The notes: generated by a model from the sequence alone, not told the origin. A stretch of DNA of 54,284 nt from Oscillospiraceae bacterium (GCA_017412765.1 JAFPWN010000033.1:1-54284), one strand, 5' to 3'. Positions 31,769-40,292 are shown, counted from the first letter of the stretch. Numbers and translations: made by a program.

Positions 31769-31995
31769 GAACCGATATTAAAGATTTTCGCGGCGAGGAT
31801 TATGAGTATTATCAGAAATTCCTCGTCGCGCGATTCTTTATAGAGATACCAAAGCAGCGCTAGCAGCACAAGATCGCCCATATCAAGTCCGATATCCGGT
31901 CTTTGCGGCGGGCGAGGCGGATGAGGCGGACGCGGCGGCTCGGGCGGCGGGCAATCGTTCTGCGGCGGATAATAGCCCGAGTAGCGCCTAAGCAT
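31717..31995 (-). CDS. Small proline-rich membrane protein, unknown (third gene of a cassette)
   Basis: A 92-residue protein I do not recognise. The N-terminal third is P/R-rich with repeated P-P-x-P-P and R-P-P blocks and one cysteine. The second half has two hydrophobic stretches (about 42-50 and 58-73, L-I-I-L-I-I-L-A-A-K-I-F) separated by a charged loop, followed by a serine-rich tail. Its ATG overlaps the stop of the 77-residue gene by 8 bp, and its 3' end runs 52 bp into the end of the WecA-like gene on the other strand. The regular overlaps argue that it is real. Confidence 0.68.
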   Translation of the reverse strand: MLRRYSGYYPPQNDCPPPEPPRPPHPPRPPQRPDIGLDMGDLVLLALLWYLYKESRDEEFLIILIILAAKIFNIGSYLSSSPFSSLLGSLGV

Positions 31996-32221
31996 CGCCG
32001 TTTTCCGTCATCGCAAGGCGCGCGAGCTTTGCCATCCGCGCGAGCTTGACCGCGCTCATCAGCTCCTGCCTTCTTTCCGGCTTCAGATACGGCATGAGCG
32101 CGTCGAAGAGCTTTTCCTTCTCGCTGTCGCCGGAGTTCAGCGCGTTGACGATGCCCATCGCGCGGCTGAGGCTGTCCGGGTCACCCAGAAGCTTCTCGAG
32201 TATGCCGTCCAGCTCATCCAT
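31988..32221 (-). CDS. Small helical protein, unknown (second gene of a cassette)
   Basis: A 77-residue, probably all-helical protein without membrane segments. It has a D-P-D-S-L-S-R-A-M-G-I-V-N-A-L block, then L-M-P-Y-L-K-P-E-R-R-Q-E-L and a repetitive L-A-R-M-A-K-L-A-R-L tail. Similar short proteins occur, as far as I recall, in many Clostridia without a known function. It overlaps both neighbours by 8 bp, so all three genes are probably translationally coupled. Confidence 0.72.
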   Translation of the reverse strand: MDELDGILEKLLGDPDSLSRAMGIVNALNSGDSEKEKLFDALMPYLKPERRQELMSAVKLARMAKLARLAMTENGDA

Positions 32222-32474
32222 TGGGCTTCTTCCCTATTGCCGAGCTGAGCGAACGAAGGAATCTCGCGCCCTCCTTGGTCTTTGTGATGCTCTCGATGGC
32301 GCTTCTGACCGCCGCCGTATCGCCGCGCTTTATCGCGCCTGCAATATCCGCCTTTTCGAGGCTTTCCATCACCTTTTTCCCGTCCTCAGACTGCGCCGCC
32401 CGGGATAGCTCATCCTTATTTTCCAGCAGCTTTTTTGCTTCTCCGCTTTTCAAAAGGTCTTTTATGTCGCTCAT
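32214..32474 (-). CDS. Small helical protein, unknown (first gene of a cassette)
   Basis: An 86-residue, highly charged helical protein. Two similar modules are visible: K-K-V-M-E-S-L-E-K-A-D and R-S-A-I-E-S-I-T-K-T-K-E-G-A-R-F. No cysteine, signal peptide or membrane segment. The ATG at 32474 has a strong GAGGAGGGG ribosome binding site 6 bp upstream. It leads a three-gene minus-strand cassette and is divergent from the phosphoesterase gene with only about 49 bp between. The function is not known. Confidence 0.75.
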   Translation of the reverse strand: MSDIKDLLKSGEAKKLLENKDELSRAAQSEDGKKVMESLEKADIAGAIKRGDTAAVRSAIESITKTKEGARFLRSLSSAIGKKPNG

Positions 32475-32523
32475 TCTTACCCCTCCTCACGACAGTATAT
32501 GAGGAAATACAGAAAGGTTTACC

Positions 32524-32982
32524 ATGAAAATCGTTATTTTTTCCGATTCCCACGGCGCAGTCGAGGCAATGCGCACCATAGTAAGCGAAGAAAAGCCCGA
32601 CGCCGTTATCCACGCCGGCGACGGGCTGAGAGATATCAAAAGCATCGAGGACGATTACCCGGGAGTAAAGTTCCATTACGTTCCCGGAAACTGCGACTTC
32701 GGCTCCTTTGAGCCGGGCACGAAAATGCCTGTTATCGGCGGCAAGACATTTTTCCTCACCCACGGCCACGGCTACTACGTTAAATACGGGCTTGACAGCA
32801 TCATAAACAACGCCTGCGCTTCCGGCGCGGACGTCCTCGTTTTCGGTCACACTCACGAAGCCTACTGCGGCAACGTGAACGGGCTTCTTGTGATCAACCC
32901 CGGCTCCGTCGGTTACGGTCGCACCTACGGCGTTCTTACGCTTGACGGCAGCCGAATGTGGTACGAGGCTAAACGCGTATAG
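32524..32982 (+). CDS. yfcE: YfcE/MJ0936-family metallophosphoesterase
   Basis: A 152-residue calcineurin-like phosphodiesterase of minimal size. All metal motifs are present: F-S-D-S-H-G (residues 6-11), A-G-D-G-L, the P-G-N-C-D loop, T-H-G-H and the C-terminal F-G-H-T-H. The family hydrolyses phosphodiesters such as cyclic nucleotides or model substrates; the natural substrate is unclear. The ribosome binding site is AAAGG. A 24-codon frame with its own strong ribosome binding site follows directly. Confidence 0.93.
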   Translation: MKIVIFSDSHGAVEAMRTIVSEEKPDAVIHAGDGLRDIKSIEDDYPGVKFHYVPGNCDFGSFEPGTKMPVIGGKTFFLTHGHGYYVKYGLDSIINNACASGADVLVFGHTHEAYCGNVNGLLVINPGSVGYGRTYGVLTLDGSRMWYEAKRV

Positions 32983-32993
32983 GAGAAGAATCG

Positions 32994-33068
32994 ATGAATA
33001 ACATCCGGTCAGCTAACGTGCAGGGAGTTATGACCCTGAGTGGGATACAGCAGTTTCAATTACAATGA
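32994..33068 (+). CDS. Candidate 24-residue peptide downstream of the phosphoesterase
   Basis: A short frame ATG to TGA begins 11 bp after the phosphoesterase stop and is preceded by AGGAGA with 7-8 bp spacing, one of the better ribosome binding sites in the window. The peptide starts M-N-N-I-R-S-A-N-V-Q and ends Q-F-Q-L-Q. It has no hydrophobic segment. The AT-leaning, non-repetitive sequence and lack of visible homologs mean it may be a true small protein, a remnant or chance. Low confidence. Confidence 0.3.
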   Translation: MNNIRSANVQGVMTLSGIQQFQLQ

Positions 33069-33090
33069 CAGTCCGGGGAATAAAAAGCAG

Positions 33091-33121
33091 CCGGGAGTGA
33101 CAGCAAATCGGTCGCTCCCGG
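33091..33121. terminator. Terminator between the phosphoesterase and purA
   Basis: An 11-bp stem CCGGGAGTGAC / GTCGCTCCCGG (one G-T pair) with a 9-base loop. On the minus strand it is followed by CTGCTTTTTATT, on the plus strand by ATTTATTATTTA. It ends purBA and probably also the plus-strand unit. Confidence 0.82.
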
Positions 33122-33130
33122 ATTTATTAT

Positions 33131-34402
33131 TTACATCTCGAAGTACTCGTCGCGGTTTGCGCCGACGGAGACGTATTTGATGTGGCAGCCGACGGTGTCA
33201 GCGATATATTTTACATAGTCCTGCGCAGCCTTCGGAAGCTCCTCGAAGCTTCTCGCCTTGGAGATGTCGCACTTCCAGCCGGGCAGGTATTCGTAGACGG
33301 GCTTTGCGCGCATAAGGCGGCCTCCCATCGGGAACTTGTCGGTAACTTCGCCGTCCACCTCGTAATGTGTGCAGACGGGGATTTTCTCAAGATAGCTCAG
33401 AACGTCGAGCTTTGTGAGGGCGATCTCGGTCGCGCCCTGCACTAAACAGCCGTAGCGCGAAGCGACAACGTCGAATCCGCCGACTCTGCGCGGTCTGCCG
33501 GTCGCGGCGCCGTACTCGCCGCCTGCCTCTCTGAGCTCGTCGCCCTCCTTGCCGAACAGCTCGCAGGTGAACGGTCCCTCGCCGACGCAGCTTGAATAAG
33601 CCTTCATAATGCCGACGACGTTTGTAAGACGCTGGGCGGGGATACCCGCGCCGATCGGCGCGTAGGCGGCGATGGTGGACGAGGACGAGGTGTAGGGATA
33701 GATGCCGAAGTCGATGTCGCGGAGCGCGCCGAGCTGAGCCTCGAACATAACGCTCTTTCCGGCGTTTACGGCGTCGGTGAGGTATTCCGTAGTGTTCTTG
33801 ACGTAGGGCACGAACGGCATGGCGTACTTCAGAAGCCACTCGTACATCTCGTCGGCGGAGACGGGCTCGTGCTTATAGCCGCCGGCTACGGTGAGGTTCT
33901 TCCACTCGACGAGGTCGGCGACCTTCTCGCGGAGAGTCTCCGGCTCGAGAAGATCTCCGAAGCGAACGGTCTTTTTCATATACTTATCGGCATATACCGG
34001 CGCAATGCCGCGGCGTGTGGAGCCGAACTTCTTATCGGCAAGGCGCTCCTCCTCGAGAATATCCATCATCTTGTGATAAGGCATGCAAATGGTGGCTCTG
34101 TCAGAGATAACGAGATGCTTCGGGCTGATCTCTATCCCCTTTTCGCGGATCGCGGCGATCTCGTTTGTAAGATGCTCGACGTCCACGACCATGCCGGGGC
34201 CCATTACGTTCACGGTCTCGTCGCGGAGAATACCGCTCGGAAGCAGGTTAAGAATGAACTTGCCGCGCTCGTTGATAACGGTGTGGCCTGCGTTGTTGCC
34301 GCCCTGATAGCGCATTACTATATCGTAGCGCTCGCTGAGCAGATCGACCATTCTTCCCTTGCCCTCGTCGCCCCAGTTGATTCCGACTATTGCAGTAAGC
34401 AT
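33131..34402 (-). CDS. purA: Adenylosuccinate synthetase
   Basis: A 423-residue enzyme of normal length. The G-I-N-W-G-D-E-G-K-G phosphate loop carries the catalytic aspartate D12, and H40 in N-N-A-G-H-T is the second catalytic residue. It joins IMP and aspartate with GTP to give adenylosuccinate, in the cytoplasm. It lies 13 bp behind purB, whose product completes AMP synthesis, so the two-step IMP-to-AMP branch is one operon. Confidence 0.97.
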   Translation of the reverse strand: MLTAIVGINWGDEGKGRMVDLLSERYDIVMRYQGGNNAGHTVINERGKFILNLLPSGILRDETVNVMGPGMVVDVEHLTNEIAAIREKGIEISPKHLVISDRATICMPYHKMMDILEEERLADKKFGSTRRGIAPVYADKYMKKTVRFGDLLEPETLREKVADLVEWKNLTVAGGYKHEPVSADEMYEWLLKYAMPFVPYVKNTTEYLTDAVNAGKSVMFEAQLGALRDIDFGIYPYTSSSSTIAAYAPIGAGIPAQRLTNVVGIMKAYSSCVGEGPFTCELFGKEGDELREAGGEYGAATGRPRRVGGFDVVASRYGCLVQGATEIALTKLDVLSYLEKIPVCTHYEVDGEVTDKFPMGGRLMRAKPVYEYLPGWKCDISKARSFEELPKAAQDYVKYIADTVGCHIKYVSVGANRDEYFEM

Positions 34403-34415
34403 TTTTATTATCTCC

Positions 34416-35846
34416 TTATACTCTTATCTCCTCTTCTCTTCCGAGAAGGGCTTTGTTTTCTTCGATAACGGGTCTTGCGTAATTCTCTATAAATTCCTCG
34501 GTCTGGCTGACAGACAGTCCGATAAACTTTTTAACGTCCAGCGTTTCTCTGAGGCTCTCCTCGGAAAGTCCAAAGCGCTCGTCCTGCATGAGCGAGTCGA
34601 GCAGGTCGTTGTCGCCGCCCTCCAGCTTTACGCTCCTCGCCGCCTTCTGACTGTACTGGCGTATCGCCTCGTGCAGCTCCTGACGGTCGCCGCCGCGCTC
34701 GACGGCGTCCATAAGGATATTCTCGCTTGCGATGAACGGAAGCTCCTCGTTAAGATGCTTTTCCATGACCTTCGGGTAGATTACGGCGCCGGAGATAACG
34801 TTGATTACGAGGCTCAGTATGCCGTCGGTCGAAAGAAACGCTTCGGGGATAGACAGCCTGCGGTTTGCGGAATCGTCGAGCGTGCGCTCGAGCCACTGCG
34901 CTGCGGCGGTGTCGGAGGCGTTCTTCGCGTCGTTTATAACGTAGCGCGCAAGGGAGCATATCCTCTCGCAGCGCATCGGATTGCGCTTGTACGCCATCGC
35001 GGAGGAGCCGATCTGATTCTGCTCAAACGGCTCGTCAAGCTCCTTAAGGTGCGCGAGCAGACGGATATCGGTCGCCATCTTCTGGCAGGAAACGGCGATA
35101 TTTGCGAGGGTGTTCAGAACGTAGGCGTCGACCTTGCGGGAATAGGTCTGTCCGGAGACGGGCATACATGCTTCAAAGCCCATCTTCGCGGCGATTTTCG
35201 CCTCGACCGCTCTGACCTTATCCTCGTCGCCCCTGAAAAGCTCGAGAAAGCTCGCGCCGGTGCCGGTAGTGCCCTTGCAGCCGAGGAGCTTGAGGCGGCT
35301 TATTTCAAAATCGAGCCGCTCATAGTCCATTATGAGGTCCTGGAGCCATAATGTCGCGCGCTTGCCGACGGTCGTCGGCTGCGCCGCCTGAAAGTGCGTA
35401 TAGGCGAGCGTCGGGATCTCCTTATTGCGCTCGGCAAAGTCCGAAAGCGCCTTTATCGCGCCGACCAGCAGAGCCTTTATCTGATAAAGTCCCTCGCGCA
35501 TCTGGATAATATCGGTGTTGTCCCCGACGTAGCAGCTCGTTGCGCCGAGGTGGATTATCGGCTTTGCCTTGGGGCAGGCGTCACCGAATGTGTGGACGTG
35601 CGCCATGACGTCGTGGCGGAGCTTTCGCTCGTATTGGGCCGCCTTTTCATAGTCGATGTCCTCGATGTGCGCGCGCATTTCCGCGATCTGCTCGTCGGTT
35701 ATTCCGAGTCCCAGCTCCTGCTCGCTCTCCGCGAGCGCGACCCACAGCCTGCGCCACGTCGAAAACTTGAAATCCGGCGAGAAAATGTACTGCATCTTCT
35801 TTGAAGAGTATCTTCCGACAAGCGGATTTTCGTAAACCGGCTTCAT
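34416..35846 (-). CDS. purB: Adenylosuccinate lyase
   Basis: A 476-residue fumarase/aspartase-superfamily lyase. The signature G-S-S-A-M-A-Y-K-R-N-P is near residue 285, and H-L-G-A-T-S-C-Y-V-G-D-N-T-D carries conserved active-site residues near 100. It splits adenylosuccinate (and SAICAR in de novo synthesis) with release of fumarate. The start at 35846 is chosen over an upstream in-frame ATG because GGAGGGGAAAAGT precedes it, and the upstream extension would cover the leader hairpin. First gene of purBA. Confidence 0.96.
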   Translation of the reverse strand: MKPVYENPLVGRYSSKKMQYIFSPDFKFSTWRRLWVALAESEQELGLGITDEQIAEMRAHIEDIDYEKAAQYERKLRHDVMAHVHTFGDACPKAKPIIHLGATSCYVGDNTDIIQMREGLYQIKALLVGAIKALSDFAERNKEIPTLAYTHFQAAQPTTVGKRATLWLQDLIMDYERLDFEISRLKLLGCKGTTGTGASFLELFRGDEDKVRAVEAKIAAKMGFEACMPVSGQTYSRKVDAYVLNTLANIAVSCQKMATDIRLLAHLKELDEPFEQNQIGSSAMAYKRNPMRCERICSLARYVINDAKNASDTAAAQWLERTLDDSANRRLSIPEAFLSTDGILSLVINVISGAVIYPKVMEKHLNEELPFIASENILMDAVERGGDRQELHEAIRQYSQKAARSVKLEGGDNDLLDSLMQDERFGLSEESLRETLDVKKFIGLSVSQTEEFIENYARPVIEENKALLGREEEIRV

Positions 35847-35869
35847 ACTTTTCCCCTCCGGAAAAAAAA

Positions 35870-35901
35870 TTATCCCGTGGGCTTTATCACCCACGGGATA
35901 A
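35870..35901 (-). terminator. 12-bp terminator hairpin at the purB transcript start
   Basis: A perfect stem TTATCCCGTGGG / CCCACGGGATAA with an 8-base loop, followed on the minus strand by TTTTTTTT and then the purB ribosome binding site. It fits the terminator of the upstream exporter/acetyltransferase operon. The purB -10 box ends only 2 bp before the hairpin, so the purB transcript should start within the 5' arm. Confidence 0.85.
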
Positions 35902-35902
35902 T

Positions 35903-35931
35903 ATTATACATTAAATAAATCAGTATTGCAA
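35903..35931 (-). promoter_or_regulatory. Promoter of purBA
   Basis: On the minus strand TTGCAA (35931-35926), 17 bp, TATAAT (35908-35903). The strong -10 box abuts the terminator hairpin at 35901-35870. I see no purine riboswitch core in this short leader. Confidence 0.8.
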
Positions 35932-35961
35932 TATATTTTGCGGTTTCAATGCGCCGAAAAA

Positions 35962-36462
35962 TCAAGATATTGCCTTCTCAAAATAGACGATATCGCCGTC
36001 TGTCCACGGCTGTCTGTCCGCCTCGCGCCAGCCCTGCGACTTATAAAGCCGCATTGCCGGAATATTTGACGAAACAGTGTCGAACCGCATGGCCCTGACG
36101 CCCATTCTGCCGAGCTCTTTTTCAATCCCCCGCATCGCCGCCGCGCCGAGCCCGCGTCCGGTAAAGTCCGGATGCACAGCGAGGCGGTGCAGCGCGCGCC
36201 ACTCGCCGGGGATAGTCCATTTGTCGGTATCGTGCTCGTCGTCCACTTCATAGTTCCAGCTTATCGCGCCGGCGACGCGCCCGTCGCTTATCACGACGTA
36301 GAGGCAGTCCTCACTGAGATCGCGCTCCACGTGCTCGCGGCGGGGGTAAGTTTCGTCCCACTGGATTATTCCCGCGGCGTTCATCGCCCGCACGGCAAGG
36401 CGGTACAGCTCCTCAAGCTCGTCAAGGTCGCCTCTTTCCGCTTTTCTGAACTCAATATCCAT
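35962..36462 (-). CDS. GNAT-family acetyltransferase
   Basis: A 166-residue GNAT protein. The acetyl-CoA loop is in H-P-D-F-T-G-R-G-L-G-A-A-A-M (about 113-126), preceded by R-L-A-V, and the C-terminal M-R-L-Y-K-S-Q-G-W block is typical. The substrate is unknown. The start shares its A with the exporter stop (TAATG), so it is the third gene of the ABC operon and may modify the exported compound or a related metabolite; that is inference from position. Confidence 0.9.
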   Translation of the reverse strand: MDIEFRKAERGDLDELEELYRLAVRAMNAAGIIQWDETYPRREHVERDLSEDCLYVVISDGRVAGAISWNYEVDDEHDTDKWTIPGEWRALHRLAVHPDFTGRGLGAAAMRGIEKELGRMGVRAMRFDTVSSNIPAMRLYKSQGWREADRQPWTDGDIVYFEKAIS

Positions 36463-38513
36463 TACTGCTTCTGTATCTCATAGAGCTTCTTGTAGAAGCC
36501 GTTTTTCTCAAGCAGCTCCTGGTGCGTGCCGGACTCGCGTATCTTGCCCTTATGCATGACGTAGATGCAGTCGGCGTGCTGGATCGTCGAGAGTCTGTGC
36601 GCGACCATAATGGTCGTTCTGCCCTTCATAAGCGTTTCGAGCGCGTCCTGAATAAGCTCCTCCGTCTCTGTGTCGATGTTCGCGGTCGCCTCGTCCATAA
36701 CGAGAATACGCGGATCGTACGCGAGCGTGCGCGCGAAGCTCAGAAGCTGCCGCTGTCCGGCGGAGAGCGTTGCCCCGCGCTCCGTGACCGGCTCGTCGTA
36801 GGTTTTCGGCAGGCGGTCGATGAAGCGGTCTGCGTTGACGGCGACGGCGCTATCGCGGATTCTCTCATCTGTTATGCTGTCGTCGAGCAGGCGGATATTC
36901 GACTTTATATCGCCGGTGAACACGAAAACGTCCTGCTGTACCTGACCTATCGCGCCGCGTATCTCCTCTGTACTGAGGTCGCGGATATTCACGCCGTCGA
37001 TGAGTATCTCGCCCTTCTGGATCTCATAATAGCGGCCGATGAGGTTCAGAATCGAGCTTTTTCCGGCTCCGGTCGCGCCGACGAAGGCGACGCGCTGACC
37101 CGGCTCGATGGAAAACGACACGTCTCTGAGAACGTAGTCATCGTTTTCGTAGGCAAACCAGACGTTTCTGAACTCGATCTTGCCCTTTACAGTGCCGAGC
37201 TTTACGGGGTTTTCCTTCTCGACTATCGGATTTTCCTCGTCGAGGACGGAGAATATCTTTTCAGCCGAGGCAAGCGCGTTCTGAAGCGTTGAGAACTGCT
37301 CGGCTATGTCCATGATCGGCTCGAAGAACGAGCGGATGTAGTTTGTAAAGACGTAAAGAGTGCCTATGGTGAGCGTACCGACAAGCACGCTGACACCGGC
37401 ATTGTAGAGGATAAGCGCGAGCGCGGCGTTGGCGATGAGGTTTATGGACGGACGGAACACCGCCATGATGAACAGCTCCTTCATCTGACTGCGGTAGAGA
37501 TCCTTCGTTCTGCCCTCGAATTCCTCCGCCTTCTCCTTCTCGCGCGCGAATACCTGGATTAGCTTCATTCCGGAAATATTCTCGCTGAGGAAGGTGTTGA
37601 GCTGGCTCACCTTATTGCGAACTACGCGGTAGGTGCGGCGGGAAACAGTGCGGAACACGACCGTCAGGACGAGTATCACCGGGAAAAACGCGAAGCACAG
37701 AAGCGCAAGCTTCAGATTTATGCCGACCATAACGACCGCGTAGCCGATGATAAGCACCGTATTGCGGAAAAGGCGGATTATTATCTGCGTGTACATCTGG
37801 CTCAGCGACTCGACGTCGTTTGTCGCGCGGGTCACTATCCTGCCGACGGGGTTTGTGTCGAAAAATCTCAGCGGCAGCGAATGGACGTGCTCAAAGACCT
37901 GCTGGCGTATCGTGAAGATAATGCTCTGTCCCGTAAACTGCAAAAGCCACATCTCCGCGACGTCCGCAAGTCCGTTCAGTATGAGCACGATGCCGTAAAT
38001 TACGGCAAGGCGGCGGAGCGATGAGTAGTCGGTATCGCGCAGAACGGTAAGCTCCTCGCCGGAAAGAAGTCTGCCGGAAGCGCCCGCCGAGACGAGCGTT
38101 TCGCCGGAGAGCGACATCTCGTCAACGCTCTCGCGGCTCATATAGACCTCCTTCGCGCTTACGGAGTCGAGGTGCTCGAAGAGGTAGTAGCGCTCGTTAT
38201 AGTAGAGCATAACGGCGTATTCGCCCTCGGGAAAGGGCGCTTCCTCGTCCTCGACCGCGATTTTCTTCATTTTCTCGCCGCCGAGGGTTATATCGCCGTC
38301 GGCTGTGTAGACGTAGGGGTTATAGTAGCCCTCAATCGTGTCTATCGCCTGACCCGTTATCATCGGGCGGTACAGCTCAAGAACGGTGACGACGAGAACG
38401 AGCACAAGGCAGGCTATCATGCGCGCGGTATGCGGCTTGAGATAGCGGAAAAGGCGCGTGAATACGTTGCCCTTATAGGAGATGAGGTTTTCTTCTTTTT
38501 CTATTTTAGCCAT
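36462..38513 (-). CDS. Heterodimeric ABC exporter subunit with consensus ATP site (YheH/TM288-like)
   Basis: A 683-residue ABC exporter half, six membrane helices then the ATPase. Walker A is G-A-T-G-A-G-K-S-S, the signature L-S-A-G-Q-R-Q and Walker B L-V-M-D-E-A-T-A-N-I-D with the catalytic glutamate. It is about 90 residues longer than its partner because of a ~120-residue, acidic, probably extracellular insert between helices 1 and 2 (about residues 55-165). Bacillus YheH is similarly long. It lies 9 bp behind the partner gene. Such pairs export drugs or lipids; the substrate here is not determined. Confidence 0.92.
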   Translation of the reverse strand: MAKIEKEENLISYKGNVFTRLFRYLKPHTARMIACLVLVLVVTVLELYRPMITGQAIDTIEGYYNPYVYTADGDITLGGEKMKKIAVEDEEAPFPEGEYAVMLYYNERYYLFEHLDSVSAKEVYMSRESVDEMSLSGETLVSAGASGRLLSGEELTVLRDTDYSSLRRLAVIYGIVLILNGLADVAEMWLLQFTGQSIIFTIRQQVFEHVHSLPLRFFDTNPVGRIVTRATNDVESLSQMYTQIIIRLFRNTVLIIGYAVVMVGINLKLALLCFAFFPVILVLTVVFRTVSRRTYRVVRNKVSQLNTFLSENISGMKLIQVFAREKEKAEEFEGRTKDLYRSQMKELFIMAVFRPSINLIANAALALILYNAGVSVLVGTLTIGTLYVFTNYIRSFFEPIMDIAEQFSTLQNALASAEKIFSVLDEENPIVEKENPVKLGTVKGKIEFRNVWFAYENDDYVLRDVSFSIEPGQRVAFVGATGAGKSSILNLIGRYYEIQKGEILIDGVNIRDLSTEEIRGAIGQVQQDVFVFTGDIKSNIRLLDDSITDERIRDSAVAVNADRFIDRLPKTYDEPVTERGATLSAGQRQLLSFARTLAYDPRILVMDEATANIDTETEELIQDALETLMKGRTTIMVAHRLSTIQHADCIYVMHKGKIRESGTHQELLEKNGFYKKLYEIQKQ

Positions 38514-38522
38514 GCTCTCACC

Positions 38523-40292
38523 TCATTCCTCTTCGAGCAGCTGCTTTTCAAGCTGCTGCTTCTGGACCATCGTCGCAAAGGCGCCGCCCTTCGCCATAAG
38601 CTCCTCGTGGGTGCCGTATTCGAGCACTCTGCCGTCCTCAAGCACGAGGATGTGGTCGGCGTTCTGCACGGTCGAAACGCGGTGGGCGATCATTATCGTC
38701 GTCTTGCCCGCTCTGCGGCGCTTCAGGTTTTCAAGTATCGTCTCCTCAGTGTCGGTATCGACAGCTGAGAGCGAATCGTCGAGGATAAGAATGGGGCTGT
38801 CCTTGAGAAGCGCGCGGGCGATAGACGAGCGCTGCTTCTGACCGCCGGAGAGCGTGACTCCGCGCTCGCCGACGACGGTTTCGTATTTCTCCGGGAAGTC
38901 GGAGATATTGTCGTGAATATCCGCGTCGCGCGCCGCCTCCTCGATCTCCTCCTGTGTAGCGTCGAGCTTTCCGAAGGCGATGTTGTTTGCGAGGGTATTC
39001 GAGAACAGGAAGTTATCCTGCGGAACGTAGGCTATATTCTCGTGCAGCGTTTTGAGCGGTATTTTGCGTATATCGTGGCCGTCAAGCTCTATCGAGCCGC
39101 CGGTGACGTCGTAAACGCGGCACAAGAGATTTACGAACGTGGTCTTTCCGGCGCCGGTGCGTCCGAGCACAGCGAGCGTCTCGCCGGGCTTGACCTCGAC
39201 GGAGATATCCTCGAGCGCCTCGGGAAGCTCGGGCTTATATTTGAAAGTCGTATTCTTGAAGCTTATCGCGCCCTTAAGCTCTGTTACGTCGTCGGGGTTT
39301 TCGTCGTCCGTTATCTCAGCCGCCTCGTCGAATACCTCGTGGATGCGGTTGAGACCCGCAATGCCCTGCGAGACCATCGTGATGCTGTCGCCGAGCGCGA
39401 GCATAGGCCAAACGAGCGAGCCGATGTAGCTGTTGAAGGTCACGAAGCTGCCGAGGGTTATCTCGCCCTTCATCGTGAGATAGCCGCCGACTACGATCGC
39501 AACGATGTAGGTTATTCCGACGAGGAAGTGCAGCACGGGGCCGAACGCCGCGTCGAGCATGACTACGTTCAGCGTCGTCCTGCGGTTGTTTTCATTGACG
39601 GCGCGGAAGGCGTCCACCTGGCGCTTTTCCTGCACGAACGCCTTTATGACCCTCTCGCCGGAGACGGACTCCTGGACGTAGTCCGACATATCGGCAAAGG
39701 TCTGCTGCTTCTTTGCCCAGCGGCGCTCGATGAGGTCGCCGTAAAAATATCCGAACAGCGCGATGACGCCCATCGGAATGAGGCAGTAGAGCGTCAGCGA
39801 CACGGACACGTCGGTTATCATGCGGTATAACACCATGACCGTCAGCACGCTCGAGTCGAAAACGCTGATTATCGAGGGACCGATCGCCATTCTGACAGCG
39901 TCGAGATCGTTTGTGAAGTAGCTCATTATATCGCCGGTCTTGTGCTCGTTGAAGTAGCGCTGAGAGAGCGTTTCAAGCTTTTCGAACATATTGTCCCTGA
40001 GCCGGCGCTCTATCTTGCGCGCGGAGCCGAAGATGAAATAGCGGTAGCCGAAGCGCCCCGCCGCGATAAGCGCCGCGCACAGCACGATCCTCAGAACGAT
40101 ATTCAGTATCCCGCCCGCGTCCAGCGTATGCGCCGTAAGCCCGTCCGTCACGTCGCCGAGATAGCGCGGAATCAGCAGGTTCACGTAGTCCACCATGAAC
40201 AGCATAATAAGGCCGACGACGTACGCCGGCCAGTATATTTTGAGGAGCGGCGAGAGCACCTTTGCCCCCCGCTTTTTCTGTTTCTCTTCCAT
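38523..40292 (-). CDS. Heterodimeric ABC exporter subunit with degenerate ATP site (YheI/TM287-like)
   Basis: A 589-residue ABC exporter half. Walker A is G-R-T-G-A-G-K-T-T and the signature L-S-G-G-Q-K-Q-R. In Walker B the catalytic glutamate is replaced by aspartate (L-I-L-D-D-S-L-S-A-V-D), as in the non-catalytic site of TM287/YheI-type subunits. Together with the next gene, which has the glutamate, this indicates an asymmetric heterodimer. Ribosome binding site GGAGG. First gene of an operon exporter-exporter-acetyltransferase. Confidence 0.94.
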   Translation of the reverse strand: MEEKQKKRGAKVLSPLLKIYWPAYVVGLIMLFMVDYVNLLIPRYLGDVTDGLTAHTLDAGGILNIVLRIVLCAALIAAGRFGYRYFIFGSARKIERRLRDNMFEKLETLSQRYFNEHKTGDIMSYFTNDLDAVRMAIGPSIISVFDSSVLTVMVLYRMITDVSVSLTLYCLIPMGVIALFGYFYGDLIERRWAKKQQTFADMSDYVQESVSGERVIKAFVQEKRQVDAFRAVNENNRRTTLNVVMLDAAFGPVLHFLVGITYIVAIVVGGYLTMKGEITLGSFVTFNSYIGSLVWPMLALGDSITMVSQGIAGLNRIHEVFDEAAEITDDENPDDVTELKGAISFKNTTFKYKPELPEALEDISVEVKPGETLAVLGRTGAGKTTFVNLLCRVYDVTGGSIELDGHDIRKIPLKTLHENIAYVPQDNFLFSNTLANNIAFGKLDATQEEIEEAARDADIHDNISDFPEKYETVVGERGVTLSGGQKQRSSIARALLKDSPILILDDSLSAVDTDTEETILENLKRRRAGKTTIMIAHRVSTVQNADHILVLEDGRVLEYGTHEELMAKGGAFATMVQKQQLEKQLLEEE

